64,000 nucleotides of DNA from Spirochaetota bacterium (lineage in GTDB: Bacteria > Spirochaetota > Spirochaetia > Treponematales > UBA12059). The position numbers and the translations under genes were made by a program. The stretch's first letter is position 1; every line of letters begins with the position of its first letter. Location: assembly GCA_022703505.1 (NCBI GenBank), contig JAKLDN010000002.1, positions 310,001 through 374,000 on the forward strand, written 5' to 3'. The notes below the pieces were generated by a model, which saw only the letters and a program-made list of their open reading frames with translations, did no database searches and was not told the DNA's origin. Below are positions 1 to 7,846 of the stretch, piece by piece.

Positions 1-178
1 CCAGGCCGGTGCCCCCGTGGGACCCGTGAACGTCATCACCCTGAACATCTACAACACCGCCATGCGGGACTTGAACCTGGGCCGGGCCAGCGTGATGAGC
101 ACCTTGTTGTTCTTGTTCATGCTGGGCCTCACCTGGGTCCAGCTTCGGTTCTCCCGCCGGGACGAGGTGGAGCTGTGA
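1..178 (+). CDS. Sugar ABC transporter permease, C-terminal fragment (MalF/UgpA type)
   Basis: Only the last 58 codons are in the window; the reading frame starts at base 2 and ends with TGA at 176-178. The fragment carries the typical end of a carbohydrate ABC permease of the MalF/UgpA family: a conserved segment containing LNIYNTAMRDLNLG, a final membrane helix (about LLFLFMLGLTW) and a short basic cytoplasmic end (QLRFSRRDEVEL). It would form the inner-membrane channel with the permease that follows, whose GTG start overlaps this stop codon by 4 bp, indicating translational coupling. The substrate cannot be read from the sequence. The binding protein and ATPase that normally go with it are not visible and may lie upstream. 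Confidence 0.85.
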   Translation, partial: QAGAPVGPVNVITLNIYNTAMRDLNLGRASVMSTLLFLFMLGLTWVQLRFSRRDEVEL

Positions 179-1038
179 GGGCCCGGGTCGGGGTCTCCCG
201 CGTCGCGGAGGCCGCCGGGGGGGCGGCTGCCCTGGCCTTCCTGGCCGCCGCGTGCCTCCTGGTGCTGGTGCCCCTGGCCTTCATGGCGGGGGCCTCCTTC
301 ATGCCCGCCCTGGACATCATGAAGATGCCCTACCGCTGGATACCCGAGACCTGGAAACCCGCGAACTACCTTCGGGCCCTGGCGGGCAACGACGGGAACT
401 GGATGTACCTGCGGAACATCCTGAATTCCCTCGTCGTCTCCTCCAGCATCGCCGTATCCACGGTCTTCCTCTCCTCCCTGGTGGGCTACGGCCTGGCCAA
501 GTTCCGGTTCAAGGGAAACCAGGTCGTATTCCTCCTTATAATGGCCACCATGATGATCCCCTTCGAGACGGTGATGATCCCCCTGTACATGATCATCGTG
601 AAGCTGGGCCTCCAGGACAGCTACGCGGGGCTGATCGTGCCCTTTCTGATGAACGCCTTCGGGGTCTTCCTGATGCGTCAGTACCTGATCACCTTCCCCG
701 GGGAGATCCTGGACGCAGCCCGGATCGACGGGTGCTCGGAGCCCCGGATCTTCCGGGAGATCGTGTTCCGGAACGCCGGCCCCGCGGCCGCGACCCTGGC
801 GGTGCTCTCCTTCCGCCAGCAGTGGGACAACCTCCTGTGGCCCCTCCTGGTGGCCCAGCGGGAGGAGATGAAGACCATCCCGGCCTACATCGTGAAGTTC
901 GCCGCGGAAAAGCACGCCGACGAGGGCGCCATGATGGCGGTGGCGGTGATCGCCAGCCTTCCGGTCTTCGCCCTCTTCTTCGGGCTCTCCAAGTACTTCC
1001 TGGGGGGCTCCGCGGTCTATTCGGCGGGCAAGGAATGA
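175..1038 (+). CDS. Sugar ABC transporter permease (MalG/UgpE type)
   Basis: 287-residue inner-membrane permease of the binding-protein-dependent carbohydrate uptake family. It has an N-terminal helix (about residues 16-40), further helices across the protein, and the EAA loop that contacts the ATPase at about residues 177-200 (EILDAARIDGCSEPRIF). The length is normal for MalG/UgpE. The start is taken as GTG at 175, which overlaps the stop of the preceding permease. The next gene begins with an ATGA overlap, so the three are co-transcribed. A YesM/YesN-type two-component pair of the kind that often controls sugar ABC operons lies just downstream on the other strand. The sugar is unknown. Confidence 0.92.
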   Translation: MRARVGVSRVAEAAGGAAALAFLAAACLLVLVPLAFMAGASFMPALDIMKMPYRWIPETWKPANYLRALAGNDGNWMYLRNILNSLVVSSSIAVSTVFLSSLVGYGLAKFRFKGNQVVFLLIMATMMIPFETVMIPLYMIIVKLGLQDSYAGLIVPFLMNAFGVFLMRQYLITFPGEILDAARIDGCSEPRIFREIVFRNAGPAAATLAVLSFRQQWDNLLWPLLVAQREEMKTIPAYIVKFAAEKHADEGAMMAVAVIASLPVFALFFGLSKYFLGGSAVYSAGKE

Positions 1039-1637
1039 TCGACCTGTTCGTGTTCGACCTGGGCGGGGTCCTCGTGCACGACTTCGACATCATCCCCGAG
1101 GCCGCCCGCCGCCTCGGCCTGGCGGAGGGCCGCATGCGGGACCTGGCGCATCCGGACATGGAGGACTACCTGTCCGGACGGATCGGCCCCGGGGAGTTCT
1201 GGGAGCGCTTCCGGATCCGGTCGGGACTGAGGGTTCCGGAGAACTACTGGGCCACCCTCTTCCGTCCCGTCCTTGACCCCGACATGGAGGCACTGGTCCT
1301 CTCCCTAAAAAGCTCCGGCCGGGTCGTCTGCGGGACCAACACCATCGACGTCCATTACGAGTGGCTCCGGGAGCGGGGGTTTTACTCCTGCTTCGACGCC
1401 GTCTACGCCTCCCAGCTCCTGGGGGTTTCCAAGCCCCGCGGGGAGTTCTGGCTCCGGATCCTGGAGGCCGAGGGCCGGGACCCCGGCCGGGCCTTCTTCA
1501 CGGACGACATGGAGGAGAACGTGGAGGCGGCCGGGGCTCTGGGGATCCGGTCCCACCGCTTCGAGGGGATCGGAGGGCTGGTCTCCGCCCTGGAGGAGGC
1601 CGGAATTCCCGTACCCGTCGAGAGGGCTCGGCCGTGA
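1035..1637 (+). CDS. HAD-family hydrolase (phosphatase-like)
   Basis: 200-residue haloacid dehalogenase-superfamily protein. Motif I is FDLGGVLV with the nucleophile Asp8. A motif II-like segment (GTNTID) follows, the motif III lysine is in SKPRGEFW, and the motif IV acidic pair is in FFTDDMEEN. The alpha-helical cap lies between motifs I and II, the usual arrangement for YihX/YjjG-like phosphatases. It begins with an ATGA overlap onto the permease and its own end overlaps the next gene's GTG, so it belongs to the sugar-uptake operon. A role in dephosphorylating a sugar phosphate is an inference from position only. Confidence 0.85.
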   Translation: MIDLFVFDLGGVLVHDFDIIPEAARRLGLAEGRMRDLAHPDMEDYLSGRIGPGEFWERFRIRSGLRVPENYWATLFRPVLDPDMEALVLSLKSSGRVVCGTNTIDVHYEWLRERGFYSCFDAVYASQLLGVSKPRGEFWLRILEAEGRDPGRAFFTDDMEENVEAAGALGIRSHRFEGIGGLVSALEEAGIPVPVERARP

Positions 1638-2659
1638 GGCCCGGGAGCGCGTTCGCCCTCGCCGCGGCGATCGCGGCCGCCCTGGCCTCCTGCGGCCCCC
1701 GGGCGCCGGAGCCGGCCCCGGAAGCCCCGGCGGACCTGGTGGTCTACTCGTCCCACCCCGCCGAGTTGGTCCGGGCGGTCGTCCGGGAGTTCCGGGAAAG
1801 GACCGGCCTCCGGATCCGGGTCGTCTCCGGGGGCACCGGGGAGCTCCTGGCCCGCCTGCGCTCGGGCGAACAGGCTTACCAAGCGGACCTTGTCTGGGGC
1901 GGCGGGGCCGAGAGCATGGCGGCCGCCTCGGACCTCCTGGAACCCTACGTCTCCCCCGAGGCGGCCTCGATACCGCCGGAGCTCAAGGATCCCGACGGCG
2001 CCTGGACGGGATTCACCGTCCTGCCCATGGTCATCATCGTGAACGAACGGCTCCTTCCTGCGGACCGGGCCCCCCGGTCCTGGGGGGATCTCGGCTCGGA
2101 GGCCCTCCGGGGGAGCGTGGCCTACGCGGATCCCTCGGTTTCCGGAAGCGCCTACACGATCCTCCGGACCCTGCTCCTGGCGGGAGGGGGAGGGGAGGCG
2201 GGCTGGTCGCGGATCGCCGCCTTCGCCCGGACCCTGGAAGGGAACGTGCTCCCGGAATCCTCCCAGGTCTTCCGGGGCGTGGCCTCCGGGGAGTACCTCG
2301 CCGGGCTCACCTTCGAGACGGCGGTCACGGACGCGGGCCGCTCGGGCTCGGACGTGCGGGTGGTGTACCCCGAGGACGGGACCTCCGCCATCCCGGACTG
2401 CGTGGCCCTGGTCCGGGGAGCCCCGCACCCCGAGGCCGCCCGGGCATTCGTGGACTTCGTCCTGGGTCCCGACGTGGCCTCCGTCGTGGTCGGCCGGTTC
2501 GGGCGCAGGTCGGCCCGGGGGGACGCCCCCGCCCCGGAGGGCCTGCCGCCCCTGTCGTCCCTGCGTATCCTGCCCTACGATCTGGAGAGCTCCGCGGCCG
2601 AGCGCGCCGCGACCCTGGCCCGGTTCCGGGACCTCCTCGCGGGCGCCGCCCGCCCCTGA
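1634..2659 (+). CDS. Extracellular solute-binding lipoprotein (Fbp/ferric-iron binding-protein fold)
   Basis: 341 residues starting at GTG 1634, which overlaps the previous stop by 4 bp. The N terminus is an alanine-rich signal peptide ending in a lipobox (LASC), so it is a probable lipoprotein. The mature part starts DLVVYSSHPAELVRAVVREF and continues with segments such as ADLVWGGGAES and a C-terminal DFVLGPDVA, which fit periplasmic binding proteins of the iron(III)/2-aminoethylphosphonate/thiamine class. It has no permease or ATPase of its own class here. It may be a sensor or accessory protein for the adjacent two-component system, as small binding proteins near YesM kinases sometimes are; that is inference. 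Confidence 0.85.
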   Translation: MRPGSAFALAAAIAAALASCGPRAPEPAPEAPADLVVYSSHPAELVRAVVREFRERTGLRIRVVSGGTGELLARLRSGEQAYQADLVWGGGAESMAAASDLLEPYVSPEAASIPPELKDPDGAWTGFTVLPMVIIVNERLLPADRAPRSWGDLGSEALRGSVAYADPSVSGSAYTILRTLLLAGGGGEAGWSRIAAFARTLEGNVLPESSQVFRGVASGEYLAGLTFETAVTDAGRSGSDVRVVYPEDGTSAIPDCVALVRGAPHPEAARAFVDFVLGPDVASVVVGRFGRRSARGDAPAPEGLPPLSSLRILPYDLESSAAERAATLARFRDLLAGAARP

Positions 2660-2694
2660 GGCGGTGATTTCCCGGTCGGAAATCCGTCCGGGGG

Positions 2695-3504
2695 TCAACG
2701 GCTCGGGGGCCGGCCTCGGCCGGAGCGGAACTCGCTGGGGGTCATCCCGACCAGGCGGCGGAAGAGGACGCTGAAGTACCGGGGATCCCGGTACCCGCAG
2801 AGGTCCGCTACCTCGCCGACCCGCACCGAGGGGTCCCGGAGCAGCTCCACGGCCCGCTGGATGCGGAACCGGGTCAGGTACTCGTTGAAGGTGTACCCCG
2901 TCCGGCGCTTGAAGATCCGGGCCAGGTGGTCCCCCGAGATCCCCAGGCGCCCCGCCGCGGCGTCCACGGTCAGGTCGGAGAGGTACCGGGCGGAGATCTC
3001 CTCCACCGCCGCCTCCACGTAGGCGTCCCCGGGCTCCCGGGTCCGGCCGGGCAGGTAGTTCCGGAAGAAGGCCAGGACCGGGTCGGAGGCGGAGGATCGC
3101 AGGAGCCCGTCCCGGGCATCCCGGCTCTCGAGCTCCGCCGCGGCCCTCCGCATCGTGCCCTCCAGGGCCTCGTCCTCCACGGGTTTGAGCAGGTAGTCGA
3201 AGGCCCCCAGGCGGACGGCCTCCTGGGCGTACCGGAAGTCCGCGTACCCCGAGACGATCACGAAGAGGGGCCGCTCCGGGAGGGGCAGGTCCGAGGCTTT
3301 CCGCATGAGCTCGATGCCGTCCACGAGGGGCATCCGGACGTCCGTGAGCACCGCCTCGGCCCTCCGGCTCCGGAGGAGGTCCCAGGCCTGGGCCCCGTCC
3401 TCGGCGGCCCCGACCAGGACGAAACCCCAGTCCGCCCAGGGGACCGTGGTCTCCAGTTCCCTGCGGAAGAGCTCCTCGTCCTCGGAGATGAGGAGCCGCC
3501 TCAC
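2695..3504 (-). CDS. AraC-type response regulator (YesN-like)
   Basis: 269 residues. The receiver domain (about 1-120) has the acidic pocket E8/D9, the phosphorylation site Asp55 (AVLTDVRMP) and the conserved Lys in DYLLKPV. The C-terminal AraC-type double helix-turn-helix (about 165-262) ends with the family signature GYRDPRYFSVLFRRLVGMTPSEFR. The start codon overlaps the stop of the upstream histidine kinase gene by 4 bp. Such YesM/YesN pairs commonly control carbohydrate ABC transporters, and one is encoded immediately to the left, convergently. The target promoter is not visible in the window because the ABC operon begins before base 1. Confidence 0.93.
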   Translation of the reverse strand: MRRLLISEDEELFRRELETTVPWADWGFVLVGAAEDGAQAWDLLRSRRAEAVLTDVRMPLVDGIELMRKASDLPLPERPLFVIVSGYADFRYAQEAVRLGAFDYLLKPVEDEALEGTMRRAAAELESRDARDGLLRSSASDPVLAFFRNYLPGRTREPGDAYVEAAVEEISARYLSDLTVDAAAGRLGISGDHLARIFKRRTGYTFNEYLTRFRIQRAVELLRDPSVRVGEVADLCGYRDPRYFSVLFRRLVGMTPSEFRSGRGRPPSR

Positions 3505-5246
3505 CGCGCCGCCTCCCGGACCCGCGCGGGGATCCGGACGACAGCCCGGAAGCCTCCCGTCCCGTCCGGGCCCGGGTGCACGCTCACCCCGTATCCGGGA
3601 CCGTACTCCAGGCGCAATCGGCGGTTCGTCCCGGCCAGCCCCATGCCGTGGTCCGAGTCCGGCAGGGAACCCTCCGCCAGGATCCGTCTTAGCCCCGCCA
3701 GGCGCTCGGCTCCGGCTCCGGGCCCGTCATCCTCCACGGAGATCAACGCGTCCTCGCCCTCGAGCCCGCCCTCGATCCGGAGGGTCCCGGTCCCCCTTTT
3801 CCGCTCGAGGCCGTGGGTCAGGGCGTTCTCCGCCAGGGGCTCCAGGACCAGGGGGGGGATGGGGACGGCCAGGAGGGCGGGATCCACCTCGATCCGGAAC
3901 CGGAACCGGTCCCCGAAGCGGATCCGCTCCACCGCCAGGTAGTCCCGGACCAGGTCCAGGCTCTCCCCCACGGTCGTGAACTCCTCCCGCCGGGAAGCTC
4001 CCGCCCGCAGGATCTTGCCCAGCCGGGCCGCCGCCTCCGCGGCCTCCGTGTTCCGCCCCAGCTTGGCCAGGGACTTGATGGCCGCCAGGGTGTTGTGCAG
4101 GAAGTGGGGGTTCATCTGGGCGGCCAGGGCCCGGAGCTCGGCCTCCCGTAGGAGCTCCTGACGCTCCACGGCGTTCCGGAGGAGCTCGGCCAGCTCCTCC
4201 GTCATGGCGTTGAAGGACCGGGCCAGGTCCCCGAGTTCGTCGTTCCCGGAGGGTTCCACCCGGATCGAGAGGTCCCCCTCCTCCACCTCCCGCATGGACC
4301 GGGCCAGGCGCAGGACCGGACCCGTCACGGCCCGGGATGCCGGAAAGGCGAGGGCGGCGGCGACCAGGACGGAGCCCAGGAGGCCCAGGACCGCCACGGT
4401 CCGGGCCGTCCGGTCGAACCCGTCGTAGAGCCCCGCGGGCAGGGCGATCCGGACCCGGTATCCCGAGGCGGCCCCGGGGATCGGGGCTTCCGGAGCCGGT
4501 CCGCCCCCGGAATTCCAGGGAGCCAGTTCGTCCTCGAAGTAGCCCTCCCGCCCGGGATCCGCCAGGTCGAAGACGACGTTCCCACGGGGATCCAGGACCT
4601 CCGCGCCGGCGGGAATGCGGCTCCGCTCCGCCGCCCGGACCAGGGCCGAGCGGCGGAGGTCGGCGACCGCGTACCCCAGGACCTCGCCTCCCGGGGCCGC
4701 GACGGTCCGGGCCAGGGACAGGATGGTGGTTTCCCCGTCCTCCGCGGTCCCCCTGCGGCCCAGGACGGCCAGGTCCCCGGGCCGCTCCCGGAGCAGGCGG
4801 AAGAGCCCCCAGGACCCGTAGACCTCCGGGTCGCGGTCCGCCGCGGCCCCTCCGGGCGTGAGGGTCGGGGAACCCCGGAGCCCCAGGACCGAGCCCTCCG
4901 CCTCCCGGTTGTCCCGGGAGAAGAGGGTCTGGACGCGCCGGGCGGCCCGGGCCGAGCGGGCCGGATCCGCGGAGGTTTCCGAGAGGAGGGACTGGATGTC
5001 CGGGTCCGCGGCGAGCAGGGCCAGGCTTTCCGCGGCCCGGTCCGCGATCTCCCCCACCGCGGCCGCGAAGGAGGCCGCGTCGGCGCGCGCCCGGGATTCC
5101 GCCTCCCGCCGGAGGGCCGCGCCGGCGGTGGAGGAGTAGACCAGGGAAACCGCAAGGGCCGGGGCGATGGCCGCGGCCAGGAAGAGACGGAAGATGTGGG
5201 CGAAATACCCGCCCCGGAATCGGGGCCGTCCGCCGTTCCCCGGCAT
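3501..5246 (-). CDS. Sensor histidine kinase (YesM-like, His_kinase family)
   Basis: 581 residues. One transmembrane helix lies near residues 17-40 and a second at about 282-304, enclosing an extracytoplasmic sensor domain of roughly 240 residues. A HAMP linker follows (about 305-358), then the LytS/YesM-type kinase core with the phospho-acceptor His381 in MNPHFLHNTL, and the ATPase domain with the N-box (PLAENALTHGL) and G-boxes (DDGPG, GMGLAG). It phosphorylates the AraC-type regulator encoded with a 4-bp overlap downstream. It starts two bases after the ispH stop, so the pair is probably transcribed with ispH. The ligand is unknown. Confidence 0.93.
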   Translation of the reverse strand: MPGNGGRPRFRGGYFAHIFRLFLAAAIAPALAVSLVYSSTAGAALRREAESRARADAASFAAAVGEIADRAAESLALLAADPDIQSLLSETSADPARSARAARRVQTLFSRDNREAEGSVLGLRGSPTLTPGGAAADRDPEVYGSWGLFRLLRERPGDLAVLGRRGTAEDGETTILSLARTVAAPGGEVLGYAVADLRRSALVRAAERSRIPAGAEVLDPRGNVVFDLADPGREGYFEDELAPWNSGGGPAPEAPIPGAASGYRVRIALPAGLYDGFDRTARTVAVLGLLGSVLVAAALAFPASRAVTGPVLRLARSMREVEEGDLSIRVEPSGNDELGDLARSFNAMTEELAELLRNAVERQELLREAELRALAAQMNPHFLHNTLAAIKSLAKLGRNTEAAEAAARLGKILRAGASRREEFTTVGESLDLVRDYLAVERIRFGDRFRFRIEVDPALLAVPIPPLVLEPLAENALTHGLERKRGTGTLRIEGGLEGEDALISVEDDGPGAGAERLAGLRRILAEGSLPDSDHGMGLAGTNRRLRLEYGPGYGVSVHPGPDGTGGFRAVVRIPARVREAAR

Positions 5247-5247
5247 C

Positions 5248-6114
5248 CTAGCCCTCCGCTTTCCGCCCGGCCCGGCCCGGATCCAGCAAGGCTTCCTCCA
5301 CCTCGGCTATGATCGAGTCCGGGGTGCTGGCCCCCGCGGTCAGTCCCACGACGCCGAATCCGAAGACCTCGGGGGGGAGCTCCCGGGCGGTCTCGATGTG
5401 CCACGCGGGGCGGCCCAGGGCCCGGGCCGCCCGGAACAGGCGGGCGGTGTTGGCGGAGGACCGGCCTCCCACGATCACGATCGCCTCCGCCCGGGCGGCC
5501 AGGCGGGCCAGGGACTCCTGGCGCTCCCGGGTGGCCGGGCAGATGGTGTCCACGATCGCAAGGCGGGAGTACCGGGCCCGGAGGACCCGGCAGACCGCGT
5601 CGTATTCCTCCTCGGTCACCGTGGTCTGGGCCAGGACGCCCACGGGTTCGGCGAGGTCCAGGGCTTCCGCTTCGGCGGGGGATCCCACCACGGAGCAGCC
5701 CGGGGCGCAGCCGGTCACGGCCACGATCTCCCCGTGGTTCCGGTCCCCCACCAGGACCACGGAGTAGCCGGCTTCGTGGAAACGACGGGCCCGGCGCTGG
5801 CTGGCCAGGACCCGGGGGCAGGTGGCGTCCGAAAGACGGGCGCCCAGGGTTTCCAGGCGTGTCCGGAGCTCCGGGGAGACCCCGTGGGCCCGCAGGATGA
5901 CGGTGCGGCCCGCGATCCGGGCGTCCGCCTCCCCCTCCGGAAGCACTTCCACCCCCCGGCGCCGGAGGTCCTCCAGGGCCTGGGGATTGTGGATGAGGGG
6001 ACCCAGGGTGTAGATGGGACGGCCGGCTTCCGTTTCCGCGGTCCGGACGGCCAGGTCCATGGCTCGGCGTACGCCCATGCAGTACCCCAGGGTGTCGGCT
6101 CTCAGGACGATCAT
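5248..6114 (-). CDS. ispH: 4-hydroxy-3-methylbut-2-enyl diphosphate reductase
   Basis: 288 residues, the normal length for IspH, last enzyme of the MEP isoprenoid pathway, which reduces HMBPP to IPP and DMAPP using a [4Fe-4S] cluster. The three cluster cysteines are visible as Cys12 (GYCMGV), Cys99 (DATCPRV) and Cys192 (DTICPAT). The substrate-binding histidines appear as His41 (LIHNP), His77 (RAHG) and His127 (RNHGE). It is the first gene of a minus-strand unit that continues into the sensor kinase and response regulator. A -10-like TATCAT lies only 6 nt upstream of the ATG with no Shine-Dalgarno, so the mRNA may be leaderless. Confidence 0.97.
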   Translation of the reverse strand: MIVLRADTLGYCMGVRRAMDLAVRTAETEAGRPIYTLGPLIHNPQALEDLRRRGVEVLPEGEADARIAGRTVILRAHGVSPELRTRLETLGARLSDATCPRVLASQRRARRFHEAGYSVVLVGDRNHGEIVAVTGCAPGCSVVGSPAEAEALDLAEPVGVLAQTTVTEEEYDAVCRVLRARYSRLAIVDTICPATRERQESLARLAARAEAIVIVGGRSSANTARLFRAARALGRPAWHIETARELPPEVFGFGVVGLTAGASTPDSIIAEVEEALLDPGRAGRKAEG

Positions 6115-6120
6115 GGTTCC

Positions 6121-6126
6121 ATGATA
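6121..6126 (-). promoter_or_regulatory. Probable -10 element of ispH (leaderless start)
   Basis: Read on the minus strand the sequence is TATCAT-GGAACC-ATG, placing the hexamer 6 nt before the ispH start codon. No good -35 hexamer is seen at 16-18 nt. The same close spacing recurs at other genes in the window. Confidence 0.45.
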
Positions 6127-6188
6127 CCGCGAAATCGCCCGGACAGCCCAGCGGGCCGCCGGGATCCGGCCCGGGATCCGGCGGTATA

Positions 6189-6217
6189 TTGTTCGGAACC
6201 GTAAGAACCTATATACT
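6189..6217 (+). promoter_or_regulatory. Sigma70-type promoter for arcC
   Basis: TTGTTC at 6189-6194 and TATACT at 6212-6217 are separated by 17 bp. The predicted transcript would carry a leader of about 45 nt with a purine-rich ribosome site (AAAAAAGGAAGG) before the ATG at 6270. Confidence 0.7.
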
Positions 6218-6269
6218 GACCCTCCGTTTCTCTATCCGGCGTGGCTCGCGCCCAAAAAAGGAAGGTACT

Positions 6270-7211
6270 ATGAGCAAGAAGACCATCGTCGTGGCCCTGG
6301 GAGGCAACGCCCTGATCGAAGAGGGCACCGAGGGCACGATGGAGCAGCAGTTCGAGAACACCCGCAAGAGCATGGCCGCCATCGTGGGACTGATCCAGGA
6401 AGGCCACCGGGTGGTCCTGACCCACGGGAACGGCCCCCAGGCCGGGGTGCACCTGATCCGCAACGAGGCGGCCTCCGCCAAGGTACCCCCGAGTTCCCTG
6501 AACGTCATCGTCGCGGACACCCAGGGCTCCATCGGGTACATGATCCAGCAGTCCCTGGTGAACGCCCTGATCAAGGCGGGGGTCGAAAAGAGCGTCGTGA
6601 CCGTGGTCACCCAGGTGGTGGTGGACAAGAACGACCCCTCCATGCTCAACCCGACCAAGTACGTGGGGCCCTTCATCCGTCCCGAGCAGGTCGAGGAGTG
6701 CCGGGCCAAGGGCTGGGTGGTCAAGGAGGATCCGGGCCGGGGACACCGGCGCGTGGTCGCCTCCCCCATACCGACGGGCATCGTCGAGACCGAGGTCATA
6801 CGGGACCTCCTTCACGACGGCCTGGTGGTGATCGCGGTGGGCGGCGGCGGCATCCCGGTGTGCAGGAACGCCGACGGCACCTACGAGGGCGTGGACGCCG
6901 TGATCGACAAGGACCGGGCCAGCGCCCTGCTCGCGAACCTCCTCGAGGCGGACGAACTCCTCATCCTGACCGGGGTGGAGAAGGTGGCCGTCAACTTCCG
7001 CAAGCCCGACCAGAAGGTCCTGGACGTCATGACCGTCGCGGAGGCGGAGAAGTACATGGCCGAAGGCCAGTTCCCCAAGGGCTCCATGGGCCCCAAGATC
7101 GAGGCGGCCGTGGACTTCATAAAGCGCGGAGGCTCCCAGGTGGTCATCACGGACCTGGAGCACGCCCAGGCCGGCGCGGCCGGCAAGGCGGGGACGAGGG
7201 TGGTGAAGTAA
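6270..7211 (+). CDS. arcC: Carbamate kinase
   Basis: 313 residues, typical of ArcC, which transfers phosphate from carbamoyl phosphate to ADP to make ATP, ammonia and CO2. Signature segments are VVALGGNALIEEG at the N terminus, THGNGPQAG, and the C-terminal FPKGSMGPKIEAAVDFI. The ATG at 6270 was chosen over upstream in-frame codons because it is preceded by AAGGAAGG and fits the family start. No arginine deiminase or ornithine carbamoyltransferase gene lies nearby, so its carbamoyl phosphate source is elsewhere. It is a single-gene unit bounded by its own promoter and by the 8-bp tandem repeats after its stop. Confidence 0.96.
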   Translation: MSKKTIVVALGGNALIEEGTEGTMEQQFENTRKSMAAIVGLIQEGHRVVLTHGNGPQAGVHLIRNEAASAKVPPSSLNVIVADTQGSIGYMIQQSLVNALIKAGVEKSVVTVVTQVVVDKNDPSMLNPTKYVGPFIRPEQVEECRAKGWVVKEDPGRGHRRVVASPIPTGIVETEVIRDLLHDGLVVIAVGGGGIPVCRNADGTYEGVDAVIDKDRASALLANLLEADELLILTGVEKVAVNFRKPDQKVLDVMTVAEAEKYMAEGQFPKGSMGPKIEAAVDFIKRGGSQVVITDLEHAQAGAAGKAGTRVVK

Positions 7212-7214
7212 GAA

Positions 7215-7310
7215 GTGAATGGGTGAATGGGTGAATGGGTGAATGGGTGAATGGGTGAATGGGTGAATGGGTGAATTAAGCAGCCCCCTATTCACTATTC
7301 ACCCATTCAC
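7215..7310. repeat. Seven-fold GTGAATGG tandem repeat with an inverted partner
   Basis: Seven exact copies of the 8-bp unit GTGAATGG run from 7215 to 7270, followed by a partial copy. After a 12-bp spacer, 7290-7310 reads ATTCACTATTCACCCATTCAC-like sequence, the reverse complement of the units. The RNA could form one long hairpin in several registers just after the arcC stop codon. A degenerate version of the same arrangement lies between serA and serC. Confidence 0.85.
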
Positions 7311-7326
7311 CGTCTTTCTCCACGGA

Positions 7327-7355
7327 TTGACCAAGCCCCCCTTCCGTGGTACCTT
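7327..7355 (+). promoter_or_regulatory. Sigma70-type promoter for yajC-secD-secF
   Basis: TTGACC at 7327-7332 and TACCTT at 7350-7355 are separated by exactly 17 bp, 32 nt before the yajC ATG. Confidence 0.6.
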
Positions 7356-7387
7356 TCGACAACTCTGTCTCTTTAAGGAAAGCGCTC

Positions 7388-7780
7388 ATGAATACCCTGC
7401 TTACCTCCCTTCCCGTCCTCCAGGCCCCGGCCGGAACCACGGGATCCATGATGTCCACCATCGTGATGTTCGGCCTCATCTTCGTGATCTTCTACTTCCT
7501 CATCATCCGGCCCCAGAACAAGAAGCAGAAGGAACTCCAGAAGATGCTCGCGGGCATCCAGAAGGGCGACAAGGTCGTCACCATCGGCGGCGTCCACGGG
7601 GTCGTCCACGCCGTGAAGGAAGGCGGAACCGTGGTCATCAAGGTGGACGACACCTGCAAGATCGAGTTCTCCAAATCCGCGGTCGCGACGATCCTGAACC
7701 GCGACTCCTCCAAGGAATCCTCCGAGAAGGCCCCCTCCGAGAAGTCGGGCGCCGACAAGGGCGAGGAAGCCGCGAAGTAA
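7388..7780 (+). CDS. yajC: Preprotein translocase subunit YajC
   Basis: 130 residues. One membrane helix (about residues 20-40) is followed by the family signature IIRPQNKKQKELQKML and a cytoplasmic domain with KGDKVVTIGGVHGVV. YajC associates with SecDF and the SecYEG translocon in the inner membrane. The ATG at 7388 has AAGGAAAG upstream and was preferred to in-frame codons further up. The last 25 residues are Lys/Glu/Ser-rich and probably disordered. It is followed by secD and secF, the usual arrangement, from a promoter at 7327-7355. Confidence 0.96.
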   Translation: MNTLLTSLPVLQAPAGTTGSMMSTIVMFGLIFVIFYFLIIRPQNKKQKELQKMLAGIQKGDKVVTIGGVHGVVHAVKEGGTVVIKVDDTCKIEFSKSAVATILNRDSSKESSEKAPSEKSGADKGEEAAK

Positions 7781-7846
7781 TCCCGCCGGGGCGCCTCCGC
7801 GGCGCCCCCCGCGGCACCCCATCCTCGTGACGACTGGAGTTTTCGA

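Noticed and set aside
252-1034. Upstream extension of the HAD frame and other long frames over the ABC permease
   Set aside because: Proline/glycine/arginine-rich translation typical of a shifted frame in G+C-rich DNA. The real HAD start at 1035 overlaps the permease stop.
7215-7310. CRISPR array
   Set aside because: The 8-bp units are contiguous with no spacers, so it is a simple tandem repeat.
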